Positions 16,596 through 24,976 of a DNA stretch of 64,000 bases are shown in pieces. The notes under the pieces are model-generated. The model was not told the DNA's origin. It ran no database searches and saw only the letters and a list, made by a program, of their open reading frames with translations. The stretch spans positions 1 through 64,000 of the forward strand of contig CAVWFH010000009.1 in the NCBI GenBank assembly GCA_963754065.1, written 5' to 3'. This stretch comes from JALORV01 sp963754065. GTDB lineage: Bacteria > Pseudomonadota > Gammaproteobacteria > Burkholderiales > Burkholderiaceae_F. Within the stretch, counting starts at the first letter, position 1. Each line of letters opens with the position of its first letter. The translations under genes were made by a program, and so were the position numbers.

Positions 16596-17915
16596 GTGGT
16601 GACTCCTCATACAAGCAGCGCGAGCATTGTCGGGACTTCGTCCTGGCTTTCTCGTCGCGTGCTGTCGTGGGCTGCCTACGACGTTGCGAGTTCGACCTAT
16701 GCCGCGCTGGTCCCGACGTTGTTTGGCCTGTACTTCGTCTCGCGGGTTGGACACGGAACTCCTGCGGCCGGGGCCTGGGGCATCGTTGCGGCCGCAAGTC
16801 TGGTGGTGGCGGGCCTGCTGTCCCCTCTGGTCGGAGCCTACGCGGACCGCGGCGGACGCTGGCGTTCGACCGTGGCACTGGCAACGGCAGCCTGTGTCCT
16901 GGCCGTGCTGCTGCTTCCGCTTGCTTCGCGCAATGGCCTGCTCGTGGCGGCCGCCGCGTTTCTGGTCGCACAGGTCGCCTATGCGCTGGCGACGAGCGTG
17001 TATGACTCCTACGTGATCGACATCGCGCCCGCCGCGAATCGCGGCCGGGTTTCCGGCATCGGGTGGGCGTTCGGACTGTGCGGTGGAATGGCCGCAATCG
17101 CCGTCGCCTTGCTGATGACACGCGGACTTCCGCCCGCGGGCCAGGTCGATCGACTGTCCAGTGTCTTCATCATGTCTGCCGTGATGTTCGCCATTCTTGC
17201 CGTACCCGGAGTGGCCGGGCTGCGCGGCCTGCGGCGGGCCCCGGATGGCGTGAACGGAAAGGCCGACGCGACGTTCGCCAGTTTGCGGGCCGTCGCAGGC
17301 ACGCTGCGCGATTGGCGCAGCCACCGGATGGCACTGCAGGTGCTGCTGTCGTTTTTCCTGATCAACGACGTGTTGGTGACGATCCAGTTTTTCATCGCGA
17401 TCGTGCTCTCGGCCCGCTTCGGACTGACGGTGGAGGGCCTGTTGTGGCTATCGCTGCTGTTCCACCTGATCGCGGTGCCGTCGACGATCCTGCTCGGCGT
17501 GCTGGCCGACCGACGTGGCGCGCGTGTCACGTTGGCAGGCATGTGTGTCGTGCTGGCGTGCGCGATTCTGCTGCTGGCCTTCGGACGCGCGACCTGGACG
17601 CCGACGCTTGCGGTCGTGATGCTGGGTTTCGTGTACGCCGCGATTCAGGCTGTTTTCCGTGCTCTTTACGCGGCGTTGGTCCCGTACGACCGGGCGGCCG
17701 AACTGTTCGGGTTCAATTCGATCGCGGGCCGGCTGTCGGCCGCGGTGGGTCCGCTGCTGTTCGGCGCCGCCGTGGCGGTGCTCGGAAGCCAGACGATTGC
17801 GCTGTGCCTGTTGCTGTTGCCGCTGGCTGCGGGCGTGGTGCTGTTGATCACGGTCCAGTTGCCTGCCGCGTACGCGGACGACACGCGCGTCGCGAACTCG
17901 GCGCGCGCGGCCTGA
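16596..17915 (+). CDS. MFS transporter of the UMF1/Atg22-like family
   Basis: A 439-residue inner-membrane carrier with about twelve predicted helices. The N-terminal signature SWAAYDVASSTYAALVPTLF, the loop GAYADRGGRW between helices 2 and 3 and the SYVIDIAPAANRGRVSGIGW segment match the UMF1 branch of the major facilitator superfamily, related to fungal Atg22. The substrate is unknown. A GTG start at 16596 follows the remnant's stop by seven bases. It converges with the thiamine-diphosphate enzyme gene on the other strand (27-base gap), with no obvious terminator between. Confidence 0.85.
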   Translation: MVTPHTSSASIVGTSSWLSRRVLSWAAYDVASSTYAALVPTLFGLYFVSRVGHGTPAAGAWGIVAAASLVVAGLLSPLVGAYADRGGRWRSTVALATAACVLAVLLLPLASRNGLLVAAAAFLVAQVAYALATSVYDSYVIDIAPAANRGRVSGIGWAFGLCGGMAAIAVALLMTRGLPPAGQVDRLSSVFIMSAVMFAILAVPGVAGLRGLRRAPDGVNGKADATFASLRAVAGTLRDWRSHRMALQVLLSFFLINDVLVTIQFFIAIVLSARFGLTVEGLLWLSLLFHLIAVPSTILLGVLADRRGARVTLAGMCVVLACAILLLAFGRATWTPTLAVVMLGFVYAAIQAVFRALYAALVPYDRAAELFGFNSIAGRLSAAVGPLLFGAAVAVLGSQTIALCLLLLPLAAGVVLLITVQLPAAYADDTRVANSARAA

Positions 17916-17941
17916 CGTCGACCGGTTGCGACGACGGCGGC

Positions 17942-19636
17942 TCAGGCCTTGAGCCGCGCGGTCGCGCGAATGGCGGACAAGGTGGCGTTAGGTGTGATGA
18001 CTTCGGGATCGGTGCGAAGCTCGATCAGCGCCGGCAAACGCTTTTCCCGTATGAACGACAGGGCCGCCGCTAGCGCCGTTCCGAACTCGTCGGTCGTGCC
18101 GACGGCGGAGCCGTAGGCGCCGAAGGATTGCGCATAACGGGCGAAGTCCGGATTGGTGAGCCGCGTGCCGTGATCCCGCCCCGGGAACTCGCGTTCCTGG
18201 TGCATGCGGATCGTCCCGTACATCGAGTTGTTGAACACCAGGATCAGCACTCCGGCGCCGTACTGCAGCGCCGTCGCGAGTTCCTGTCCGGTCATCAGGA
18301 AGTCGCCATCGCCGGCAAAGGCGACCACGGTGCGTTCGGGCGCCGCGATCTTCGCGGCGATCGCAGCCGGCACGCCATAGCCCATGCTGCCGGCCGTCGG
18401 CGCGAGTTGCGTGCGCAGGCCCGGATAGCGCCAGAAGCGATGGGCCCAGCCGCTGAAATTGCCGGCGCCGTTGGTGAGGATCGCGTCGTCCGGCAGCGCA
18501 CGCCGCAGGATCTGGATGACTTCCCAGAGATCGAGCGCCGGATGCGCATGCGTATAGACGGCAGGTCGCTGCTGCCATGACTCGAATTCGGCGCGCGCAC
18601 CTTCGAGCAAGGGACGCCACGGCGGCTCCTCGACCGGCACCATCATCGCCAGACGCGACGCGAACTGCGGCATGCCGGCGTTGATTGCCAGGCTCGGCTG
18701 ATACACGCGTCCGAGTTCCTCGGCGCCGGAGTGCACGTGGACCAGCGTCTGCTGCGGCACCGGTGCGGTCAGCAGCGTGTAGCCCGAGGTGGTCATCTCG
18801 CCCAACCGCGGTCCGATGGCGATCACGAGATCCGCTTCGCGGATGCGCAGGGCCAGCCTGGGATTGATGCCGACGCCGACATCGCCGACATAGTTCGGAT
18901 GCCGGTTGTCGAACACATCCTGCGCGCGGAACGCGCACGCCACCGGCAGGTAATTCGCCTCGACGAAGCGCTTGAGGTTGTCGCAGGCAGCTTCGGTCCA
19001 GCCGGGTCCGCCGGCAATCACGATCGGGCGCTGGGCTCGGCCCAGCAGGCGGCGCAGTCCGGCGACCTGCATGTCCGACGGGGCCGCCTGGACCGGCTGA
19101 TGGCACAGCGCGTCGGTCACGTCGGCGACCTGCGGCTGCATGTCCTCGGGCAAGGCCAGCACCACCGGTCCCGGTCGTCCACTGGTCGCCACCTGGAACG
19201 CGCGCGCGACGAACTCCGGGACGCGCGCTGCACTGTCGATCTGCGCAACCCACTTGACCATCGGCCCGAACATCTGGCGGTAGTCGATCTCCTGGAATGC
19301 CTCGCGCTCGGCAAAATCGGTGCCGACCTGGCCGACGAACAAGATCACCGGTGTGGAGTCCTGGAACGCGGTATGGATGCCGATCGCTGCATTGGTGGCA
19401 CCGGGGCCGCGCGTGACGAATGCCACGCCCGGCTGGCCGGTCAGCTTCGCATAGGCATCGGCCATGAAAGTTGCGCCCGACTCGTGGCGCGTGACGATCA
19501 GCTTGATCATCTCGCGCGCGTCGTACAGCGCATCGAGCACGGCGATGTAGCTTTCGCCCGGAACGCAGAACGCGTGATTGACGCCCTGGATCAGCAGTTG
19601 GTCGACGAGGATGCGGGCGCCGGTGCGTGATGCCAT
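17942..19636 (-). CDS. thiamine-diphosphate-dependent enzyme, acetolactate-synthase-like
   Basis: A 564-residue enzyme of the acetolactate synthase / benzoylformate decarboxylase superfamily. It has an N-terminal pyrimidine-binding domain with the catalytic Glu in TRHESGATFMADAYA (Glu52) and RGPGATNA, a central domain, and a C-terminal diphosphate-binding domain with the GDGDFLMTGQ motif followed by the metal-ligand Asn pair in LVFNNSMYG. No acetolactate synthase small subunit lies next to it, and key branched-chain pathway genes are absent, so biosynthetic acetolactate synthase (ilvB-type) is less likely than a stand-alone carboligase or decarboxylase. The reaction cannot be fixed from sequence alone. 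Transcribed alone. Confidence 0.9.
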   Translation of the reverse strand: MASRTGARILVDQLLIQGVNHAFCVPGESYIAVLDALYDAREMIKLIVTRHESGATFMADAYAKLTGQPGVAFVTRGPGATNAAIGIHTAFQDSTPVILFVGQVGTDFAEREAFQEIDYRQMFGPMVKWVAQIDSAARVPEFVARAFQVATSGRPGPVVLALPEDMQPQVADVTDALCHQPVQAAPSDMQVAGLRRLLGRAQRPIVIAGGPGWTEAACDNLKRFVEANYLPVACAFRAQDVFDNRHPNYVGDVGVGINPRLALRIREADLVIAIGPRLGEMTTSGYTLLTAPVPQQTLVHVHSGAEELGRVYQPSLAINAGMPQFASRLAMMVPVEEPPWRPLLEGARAEFESWQQRPAVYTHAHPALDLWEVIQILRRALPDDAILTNGAGNFSGWAHRFWRYPGLRTQLAPTAGSMGYGVPAAIAAKIAAPERTVVAFAGDGDFLMTGQELATALQYGAGVLILVFNNSMYGTIRMHQEREFPGRDHGTRLTNPDFARYAQSFGAYGSAVGTTDEFGTALAAALSFIREKRLPALIELRTDPEVITPNATLSAIRATARLKA

Positions 19637-19708
19637 GCGAGCGTTACTGCCGGAAAATGGTCACGCAGGATAGCAGCGCGCGTCACCGCCCGAGCCGCAC
19701 GGCAGCGG

Positions 19709-20380
19709 TCAGCGGTTGCGGCGAAGTGGCAGGTAGAGGTCCTGGCGGTACGTCAGAACGGCCCCAGGTGTGAACACGACCAGGGCCGAGAACAGCATTC
19801 CCGACAGCAGCGCCTCGCCCCAGGCGAGCAGCAGCGAATACGCCAGGTGGTCGCCCAGCATCCGCGGCGCTGCGCCTGACTCGGCGACAGAAAGCGACAG
19901 GATCAGCACGCTCGTGCACGCCGTCGCGAACAGCGTGACGAACAGTCCGTTGCCGATGATGAACACGAAGAGATTCCGCGGCAGTCGCCGCTCGATCTGC
20001 CGCTGCAGTGCGCTCGCCAGCCAGGCCGGAATGACGGCGAGTACCAGACCGTTGATGCCGACGTTGAACCACGAACCGGCGTCGAGTGCGGTGTAGAGCA
20101 GCAGGGCGGCCATCAGGCCGAGGACCGCGCGGGCACGGCCAAACACCAGGGCGAAGAGCGCGCTGCCCAGCAAACCGAAGTCGAGGCCGACGGGCGAGCG
20201 CACATGCAGCGCCCAGAGCAGCGCGACCGTCACGATCGCTGCCAGCCAGCCATGCTGGGCCGCGCCCGCCGGCAGGAACCCGTGACGTACCTCGCGAACC
20301 GCCTGCGCGATCGCGGCGATGGCGATGAGCCATCCGAGCACAGACAGTCCCCACGGGGCATCGGCGTGCAGAAGGCTCAT
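19709..20380 (-). CDS. CbiM-like energy-coupling permease subunit
   Basis: A 223-residue membrane protein with six or seven predicted helices, of the CbiM-like substrate-binding permease type found in energy-coupling factor transporters for cobalt or nickel. Features include the pattern GSWFNVGINGLVLAVIPAW in the middle and the C-terminal region LLAWGEALLSGMLFSAL. The canonical N-terminal HIPDG metal-site motif of CbiM is not seen; the protein starts MSLLHADAPW, whose early His could serve instead. No ATPase or T-component gene is adjacent. It may be a solitary CbiM-like protein; function moderately sure at family level only. Confidence 0.75.
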   Translation of the reverse strand: MSLLHADAPWGLSVLGWLIAIAAIAQAVREVRHGFLPAGAAQHGWLAAIVTVALLWALHVRSPVGLDFGLLGSALFALVFGRARAVLGLMAALLLYTALDAGSWFNVGINGLVLAVIPAWLASALQRQIERRLPRNLFVFIIGNGLFVTLFATACTSVLILSLSVAESGAAPRMLGDHLAYSLLLAWGEALLSGMLFSALVVFTPGAVLTYRQDLYLPLRRNR

Positions 20381-20510
20381 CGGGGCGGCAGGGCAGGCAT
20401 GCGCAAATTATGCGGCCGCCAGGCTGCCGGGCGGGTCGGGGCCGAGGTTCGGGATAGCGACCGCGCTAGACTGAAACCGTTGTGTAACAGCCCCGAAGCA
20501 GAAGGTCAGC

Positions 20511-20807
20511 ATGGACGAAGCGGCACCGAAGCACGTGAACCTGGACGAGGTCGCGCACCTGGTCGAGCAACTCGAGCGCGACCTGGCGCGGGTGCGCGCG
20601 GGCGGCGCCAGCGTTGACACGTTGCGCGGGGAGGTCGAGCAGTTGCGACAGGCGCTGTCGACGCCGGAGCCGTCGCACGGTGACGTGCACGAAGGCCTGC
20701 ACGGCGTGCGTGAACGGCTCACTGCGCTGTCGGATGAACTGGTCGGAGATGCCTTGAAAGGCTCCGACTACATTGCCCGCATCGCCCGCATTCTCGGCCT
20801 GGGGTAG
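20511..20807 (+). CDS. short helical protein of unknown function
   Basis: A 98-residue, entirely soluble protein. Residues 9-50 form a likely coiled coil (DEVAHLVEQLERDLARVRA, then LRGEVEQLRQALS), followed by an acidic/His linker and a C-terminal helical segment ending DYIARIARILGLG. It has no signal or membrane segment. I cannot place it in a family with confidence. It stops two bases before the aldo/keto reductase gene, so the two are cotranscribed. Confidence 0.6.
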   Translation: MDEAAPKHVNLDEVAHLVEQLERDLARVRAGGASVDTLRGEVEQLRQALSTPEPSHGDVHEGLHGVRERLTALSDELVGDALKGSDYIARIARILGLG

Positions 20808-20809
20808 CC

Positions 20810-21838
20810 ATGCAGTACGTCAACCTGGGCGCGAGCGGCCTCAAGGTCTCGCGCATCGGACTCGGCATGATGACCTTCGGAACGCCGGCGTGGCGTCCGT
20901 GGGTGCTCGATGAAACAGCGGCGCGCCCGATCGTGCGGCGGGCGGTCGAACTCGGGATCAACCTGTTCGACACGGCCGACATGTACTCGGCCGGCCTGTC
21001 CGAAGAGATCACCGGACGGCTGCTGACTGAGCTGGCGCCGCGCGACGAGATCGTCATCGCGACCAAGCTCTTTCATCCGGTCGAGCTCGCGTTCAAAGGC
21101 GGCAATGACCCGGGACCGAAACCGGCGATGCGTCCGAATGCGAGTGGCCTGTCGCGCAAGCGCATTTTTGCCGCGGCGGACGCGAGCCTTAAGCGCCTCG
21201 GCACCGATCACATCGATCTGTACCAGATCCACCGCTTCGATCCGGCCACCCCGATCGAGGAAACGATGGAGGCGCTGAACGACCTGGTGCGGTCCGGCAA
21301 GGTGCGCTACCTTGGGGCGTCGAGCATGTGGGCCTGGCAGTTCTCCAAGATGCAGCATGTCGCCGAGCGTCACGGATGGACTTGTTTCGTGTCGATGCAG
21401 AACCACTACAACCTGGCCTATCGCGAGGAAGAGCGGGAGATGAACCCGCTCTGCCGCGATCAGGGAGTCGGGCTGCTGCCGTGGAGTCCGCTGGCGCGGG
21501 GCTTTCTCGCCGGCAACCGCGGGCGCGATGATCGTGCCGCGGGGGCCACGGCCCGTGCTCGCACCGACGACATCGCCCTCAAGCTGTACTACGACGACAG
21601 TGACTTCGCCGTCCTCGAGGCACTCAAGGGCGTAGCGCAGGCCAAGGGCGTGACGAATGCGACGCTGGCGTACGCGTGGCTGCTGTCCCGGCACGGCGTG
21701 ACTGCGCCGATCGTCGGCGCCAGCCAGACCTGGCAGCTGGAGGAGGCAGCAAAGGCGCTGGAGGTGACCCTGACGCCGGAAGACAGCGCGGCGCTCGAGG
21801 CACCTTATCGGCCGCACCCGGTTCTCGGGCACAGCTGA
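20810..21838 (+). CDS. aldo/keto reductase
   Basis: A 342-residue NADPH-dependent oxidoreductase of the aldo/keto reductase superfamily, reducing a carbonyl substrate in the cytoplasm. The catalytic tetrad is visible: Asp54 (NLFDTADMY), Tyr59, Lys86 (IVIATKLF) and His141 (DLYQIHRFD). The family signature GASSMWAWQF and the C-terminal cofactor segment (TAPIVGASQTWQLEEA) are present, and the length is that of the YajO/Tas-like branch. The start ATG lies two bases after the stop of the preceding small gene. It converges with a lipoprotein gene 13 bases beyond. Substrate unknown. Confidence 0.92.
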   Translation: MQYVNLGASGLKVSRIGLGMMTFGTPAWRPWVLDETAARPIVRRAVELGINLFDTADMYSAGLSEEITGRLLTELAPRDEIVIATKLFHPVELAFKGGNDPGPKPAMRPNASGLSRKRIFAAADASLKRLGTDHIDLYQIHRFDPATPIEETMEALNDLVRSGKVRYLGASSMWAWQFSKMQHVAERHGWTCFVSMQNHYNLAYREEEREMNPLCRDQGVGLLPWSPLARGFLAGNRGRDDRAAGATARARTDDIALKLYYDDSDFAVLEALKGVAQAKGVTNATLAYAWLLSRHGVTAPIVGASQTWQLEEAAKALEVTLTPEDSAALEAPYRPHPVLGHS

Positions 21839-21851
21839 AAGCCGCAATTGC

Positions 21852-22250
21852 TCAATACCGCACTGCGCCCGGCGGGCTGGGCGGTCGGTCGGGCGGCAGC
21901 TTGGCGATCATGCAGTCGATGGACTGGTTAGTGCGCGCGTCCGTCGAGGTCATCACCATCGCCTGCACCGAGTTGCGGAAGGCGGCAGGGGTGATCCGGT
22001 TGTAGTACAGCCGCGAACTCGCATCCAGCAGCATGTCGAAGTTGCCGCCCTGTCCGCCGGCCGATGACGCATCGAACTTGCGCAGGTACATCTGCCCGAT
22101 CCACAGTGGCTGGCACTGCGTCTCGACCGTATTGAGGTACTCGTTGAAACCGGTCGCCTTATAGTTCTGCCAGGCATCCGGGGCGCACGCGGACAGGGTT
22201 GCAGCCGCCCATAGCGTGGCCATGGATGTCGTGAATTTCGTACCCTGCAC
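21852..22250 (-). CDS. predicted lipoprotein of unknown function
   Basis: A 132-residue lipoprotein. Starting from GTG at 22250, preceded by a strong GGGGAGAA site, the N-terminus is VQGTKFTTSMATLWAAATLS followed by the lipobox Cys (TLSAC). The mature part (WQNYKATGFNEYLNTVETQC, then IGQMYLRKF and LLDASSRLYYNRITPAAF) includes two further Cys and a Pro-rich end. An internal ATG at 22223 would remove the basic n-region and is less likely. No family is recognised. Confidence 0.7.
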   Translation of the reverse strand: MQGTKFTTSMATLWAAATLSACAPDAWQNYKATGFNEYLNTVETQCQPLWIGQMYLRKFDASSAGGQGGNFDMLLDASSRLYYNRITPAAFRNSVQAMVMTSTDARTNQSIDCMIAKLPPDRPPSPPGAVRY

Positions 22251-22320
22251 CGGATTCTCCCCGCCTCGTCGGCAAACCGAACGCGTCGATTGTATCGACG
22301 CACGGGGTCGATCCGCCGGT

Positions 22321-22815
22321 TCAGGCGTTGCGCGGCGTGGGCGTCGGGCGCAGCAGCGGCACTGCCATCTTGGGCGAGGGCGCCGTCGTGTCGCGCGCAT
22401 TCCCGCAGGAGGGCCAGGCCGAGGAGCGCAGCAGGATGTTGCGCACCTTTTCCTCGAGCGTCGACTTGGTCAGCGGCTTCAGTATGGTGCCGTTGGCTCC
22501 GAGCCGGATCGCCTGCAATACGTCGTCCTTGCTGGCCTCGCTGGTGATCAGCAATACCGGCAGGTCCTTCAGCGTTGCGTCGGCACGGATCTGCCGCAGG
22601 AGCTCGTAGCCGCCGATGCGCGGCATGTTGATGTCGCTGATGACAAAGTCGTAGGCGCCCTGGCGCAGCATTTCCAGCGCCGCACGGCCGTCGCTCGCTT
22701 CGTCGACGTGCCGGAACCCGAGTTCCGAGAGCAGGTTGCGCAGGATCCGGCGCATCGTCGAAAAATCGTCGACGACCAGGAAACGGGTGGCGGTGGAGGT
22801 GGGTGGCGTGGCCAT
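22321..22815 (-). CDS. CheY-like single-domain response regulator
   Basis: A 164-residue stand-alone receiver. The acidic pair is in FLVVDDFSTM (Asp16-17), the phosphoacceptor Asp61 in VISDINMPRIGG, the switch Thr/Ser in LLITSEAS and the conserved Lys113 in ILKPLTKSTLEEK. The N-terminal FSTMRRILRNLLSELGF and the ILKPLTK region closely match chemotaxis CheY, which binds the flagellar motor switch when phosphorylated. An unusual C-terminal tail of about 30 residues, rich in Ser, Pro and Arg, follows the receiver; CheY normally ends there. Its position at the edge of the flagellar control genes fits a motility role, but no cheA or cheZ is in the window. A sigma-28-like promoter is at 22904-22931. 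Confidence 0.85.
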   Translation of the reverse strand: MATPPTSTATRFLVVDDFSTMRRILRNLLSELGFRHVDEASDGRAALEMLRQGAYDFVISDINMPRIGGYELLRQIRADATLKDLPVLLITSEASKDDVLQAIRLGANGTILKPLTKSTLEEKVRNILLRSSAWPSCGNARDTTAPSPKMAVPLLRPTPTPRNA

Positions 22816-22903
22816 CGGTCGGTGTTGGGCGTGGAACGCGAAGCAGGTCGGTGCTCGGCGGGGACCAAGAAGGCAACAGGCCCGCTCCGGTTCCACCTCT
22901 TGG

Positions 22904-22931
22904 ATGTCGGCACCATCCGGTCCGGCCTTGA
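22904..22931 (-). promoter_or_regulatory. possible sigma-28 (FliA) promoter of the cheY-like gene
   Basis: On the minus strand TCAAGGCC is followed twelve bases later by GCCGACAT, close to the FliA consensus TAAAGTTT-N11-GCCGATAA but with a spacer one base longer. It lies 89 bases upstream of the cheY-like start. CheY belongs to the late flagellar class in other bacteria, consistent with this assignment. Confidence 0.4.
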
Positions 22932-23073
22932 CACTGCAGGCGCTTTTCGAGCGATTGCGCCGACGTGCGGTGCCTCGAATCGTGGATCGACCTAGCGCAT
23001 GAATTGGCACGCCGGGTGCGGCGTTCTCGGAGCACCCCGTTTGCGCGGAATACCGCAAACTTGGGACACGCTG

Positions 23074-23877
23074 ATGACCCGGGACCACGCCATGGACCTC
23101 ACCGAACCCACCGCCGTCGGATTCAACACGCTGAATCGCCCCACCGGCCCGGCCACGCTGGGCTCGATCACCGTGCCGACGGTGGTCGGATCGGGGTCGA
23201 TGAGTGCAGCGGAACGCAGCCAGGCTGCGCGCGAGATCGCTTCGTGGCGCCAGCTGAAGATGTGGCTCGACGGTGAAAGCCTGCAGTCGGCGGTCACCGT
23301 GAAGCTGATCGGAGTCCACGAGGGCAAGTCGCTGCTCGTGACCTCGCCCGACGAAGCGCAGCTCTACCTGCGCGAAGGACGGCTGTACCGTTTCCGCAGC
23401 TTCTCCGGCGAGTTCGTCTATGAATTCGTCTCGCCGCTGATCAAGGTCTGCACGGCGCCGTTCCCCTATCTGCACATCGGCTGGGCGGGCAGCCGCCAGG
23501 TCGAGAAACGCAACTTGCGCGCGGCGCGCCGCGTCCGCACGGACCTGCAGTGCATGGTCTATCCGGGCCAGCAGGCCAATGGCCGGTTCGCCAAGGGACT
23601 GATCCATGACCTGTCGACCGCCGGTGCCGCGATCACGCTGCAGGATGAACTCGCCGTCTTCTACGACGAGGTACGGGTCGTGTTCCGCGTGCAGGTCGCC
23701 GAACAGGAAGTACTTATCGAGGCGCGTGCACGCGCCGTGCGCAAACCCGAGGCGGGTGCCTCCGACCCGACCCTAGGGGTTGCCTTCGTCGGTCTCGGCG
23801 ATGTGGAACGACTCGCGCTGCATGCCTACGTCAATTCCTCGCTCGTGCAGGAGCTGGAGCTGCCGCTTTACGCGTAG
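23074..23877 (+). CDS. PilZ-domain protein (cyclic di-GMP binding), YcgR-like
   Basis: A protein of 267 residues with a YcgR-like N-terminal domain (about 45-135) and a C-terminal PilZ domain (about 150-260). Both halves of the c-di-GMP motif are present: Arg-rich RAARRVR and, about 35 residues later, DLSTAGAAI. It probably acts as a c-di-GMP-responsive motility brake or related effector. Starts at 23074 (GGGA upstream) or 23092 are both possible. It is divergent from the cheY-like gene and separated from flhC by the repeat element. A second PilZ protein lies at 26060-26809, so two effectors flank flhDC. The stop codon is one base from the start of repeat copy 1. Confidence 0.82.
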   Translation: MTRDHAMDLTEPTAVGFNTLNRPTGPATLGSITVPTVVGSGSMSAAERSQAAREIASWRQLKMWLDGESLQSAVTVKLIGVHEGKSLLVTSPDEAQLYLREGRLYRFRSFSGEFVYEFVSPLIKVCTAPFPYLHIGWAGSRQVEKRNLRAARRVRTDLQCMVYPGQQANGRFAKGLIHDLSTAGAAITLQDELAVFYDEVRVVFRVQVAEQEVLIEARARAVRKPEAGASDPTLGVAFVGLGDVERLALHAYVNSSLVQELELPLYA

Positions 23878-23878
23878 A

Positions 23879-24276
23879 CGTCGCTCGTGTACGCGAGCGG
23901 CTACGCGATCGCACGTGCACTCGTCGCGGCACGGTTCGCGCTTCGCGACTTCCGCTCACGACTGATCAGTCGGCTGCGCTCCGGAGCGGCCGCGCGCTCC
24001 GCCGAAGGTCAATCCCGCGCACTCCACCTCGCGATGCTCCATGCAGTGCCAGGATTTCCTTTCCCTCCTCGCCGGGCGAGGAGGGTGCAGGGAGGAGTGC
24101 ACTCTTCCCTCTCGCTTGGCGAGAGGGCCAGGGTGAGTGCCGTGCCGTTGTAGTTCGGCGGAGCGCGCGGCCGCTCCGGAGCGCAGCCGACAAGCTAGTC
24201 TTGAGCGCGCACGCGTGCGCGTAACCGGAGCGAGTGCACGTGCGATCGGCGCAGCCGATCGCGTACACGAGCGACG
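23879..24276. repeat. dispersed inverted-repeat element, copy 1 (full-length form)
   Basis: A 398-base non-coding element. Terminal inverted repeats of about 44 bases (23879-23922 and 24233-24276) begin CGTCGCTCGTGTACGCGA and contain a short hairpin between GTGTACGCGA and TCGCACGTGCAC. Inside them a second inverted repeat of 38 bases is perfect (23969-24006 and 24154-24191). The centre holds two further hairpins with stems CCCTCCTCGCC/GGCGAGGAGGG and CCCTCTCGC/GCGAGAGGG. No protein is encoded. It starts immediately after the PilZ stop codon. Copies 2 and 3 are at 34855-35035 and 63584-63953. No target-site duplication was recognised. Confidence 0.85.
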
Positions 24277-24281
24277 CCTCC

Positions 24282-24307
24282 AAAAAAGTGGCCCGGTCAC
24301 CCGGGCC
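24282..24307 (-). terminator. rho-independent terminator of flhDC
   Basis: Read on the minus strand, GGCCCGG and CCGGGCC form a seven-base stem around a four-base loop at 24290-24307, followed by CA and a run of six T (24282-24287). It lies about 90 bases beyond the flhC stop and just outside repeat copy 1. Confidence 0.75.
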
Positions 24308-24396
24308 AAATAGCGGAGGAAAGGAATGCCACTCAAGAACGTACCGGTGACCGTGGCCTCCACCGGCAATCCGTCGGTTACCCGACGGAATGTGAA

Positions 24397-24951
24397 TCAG
24401 TGCAGTGTCTCGTCGGCAGCGGCGGTCGTCGTGATCTGCGCCTTGCCTTTGCCGGCACGGGCCGGGGGCTCGCACAGGCCGCAGACGTAGTCCTTGGTCA
24501 GTTCGAAGGTGTGCGTGACGAACTTGCCGCCGCACTTGCAGCAGGAGGTCAGCGTGACCATGCCGGCGTCGACGAACTTCACCAGGCGCCACGCACGCGT
24601 CACCGACAGCAGCGGCTCCAGCCCCTGCGCGCGGATCTGCTCGAGGTAGAGCTCATAGGCCTTGATGATGGCGTCGATCTCTTCGAGTTCGCTGCTCTTG
24701 TCCAGGTACTCGTACATGTTCAGGAACAGCGACGAATGGATGTTCGGCTGCCAGGTCATGAACCAGTCGGTCGAGAACGGCAGCATGCCGCGCGCCGGCG
24801 ATTCGCCCTGGACTTCCTTGTACAGGCGCAACAGGCGCTCGTACGACAGGTCGGTCTCGGACTCCAGCACCTGCAGGCGCGCGCCCAGCTTGATCAGGGC
24901 GATCGCACGCTGGATCTGGCGGCTCTCGGAAACGATGCTCTTGATGCGCAT
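24397..24951 (-). CDS. flhC: flagellar master regulator FlhC
   Basis: The FlhC subunit (184 residues) of the FlhD4C2 activator that switches on early (class II) flagellar promoters. The zinc-binding Cys cluster is complete: Cys137 and Cys140 (TSCCKCGG) and Cys157 and Cys160 (VCGLCE), the same numbering as in E. coli FlhC. The N-terminal helical region (RQIQRAIALIKLGARLQVLE) and GLEPLLSVTRAWRLV also match. It lies downstream of flhD by 25 bases in the same operon and is followed by a clear terminator. The presence of flhDC rather than fleQ-type control is a useful taxonomic hint toward Betaproteobacteria or enterics. Confidence 0.97.
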   Translation of the reverse strand: MRIKSIVSESRQIQRAIALIKLGARLQVLESETDLSYERLLRLYKEVQGESPARGMLPFSTDWFMTWQPNIHSSLFLNMYEYLDKSSELEEIDAIIKAYELYLEQIRAQGLEPLLSVTRAWRLVKFVDAGMVTLTSCCKCGGKFVTHTFELTKDYVCGLCEPPARAGKGKAQITTTAAADETLH

Positions 24952-24976
24952 GACGTGGCTCCCCGCGACGGCCTGA

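Noticed and set aside
23005..23020. Sigma-54 promoter (TGGCACG-N4-GTGCG) before the PilZ gene
   Set aside because: The -12 element deviates at its key T, and no activator site was seen. One partial match in GC-rich DNA is not enough.
23966..24592. Open frames running through repeat copy 1
   Set aside because: They are products of the GC-rich inverted repeats, are open on both strands, and have no start context or family.
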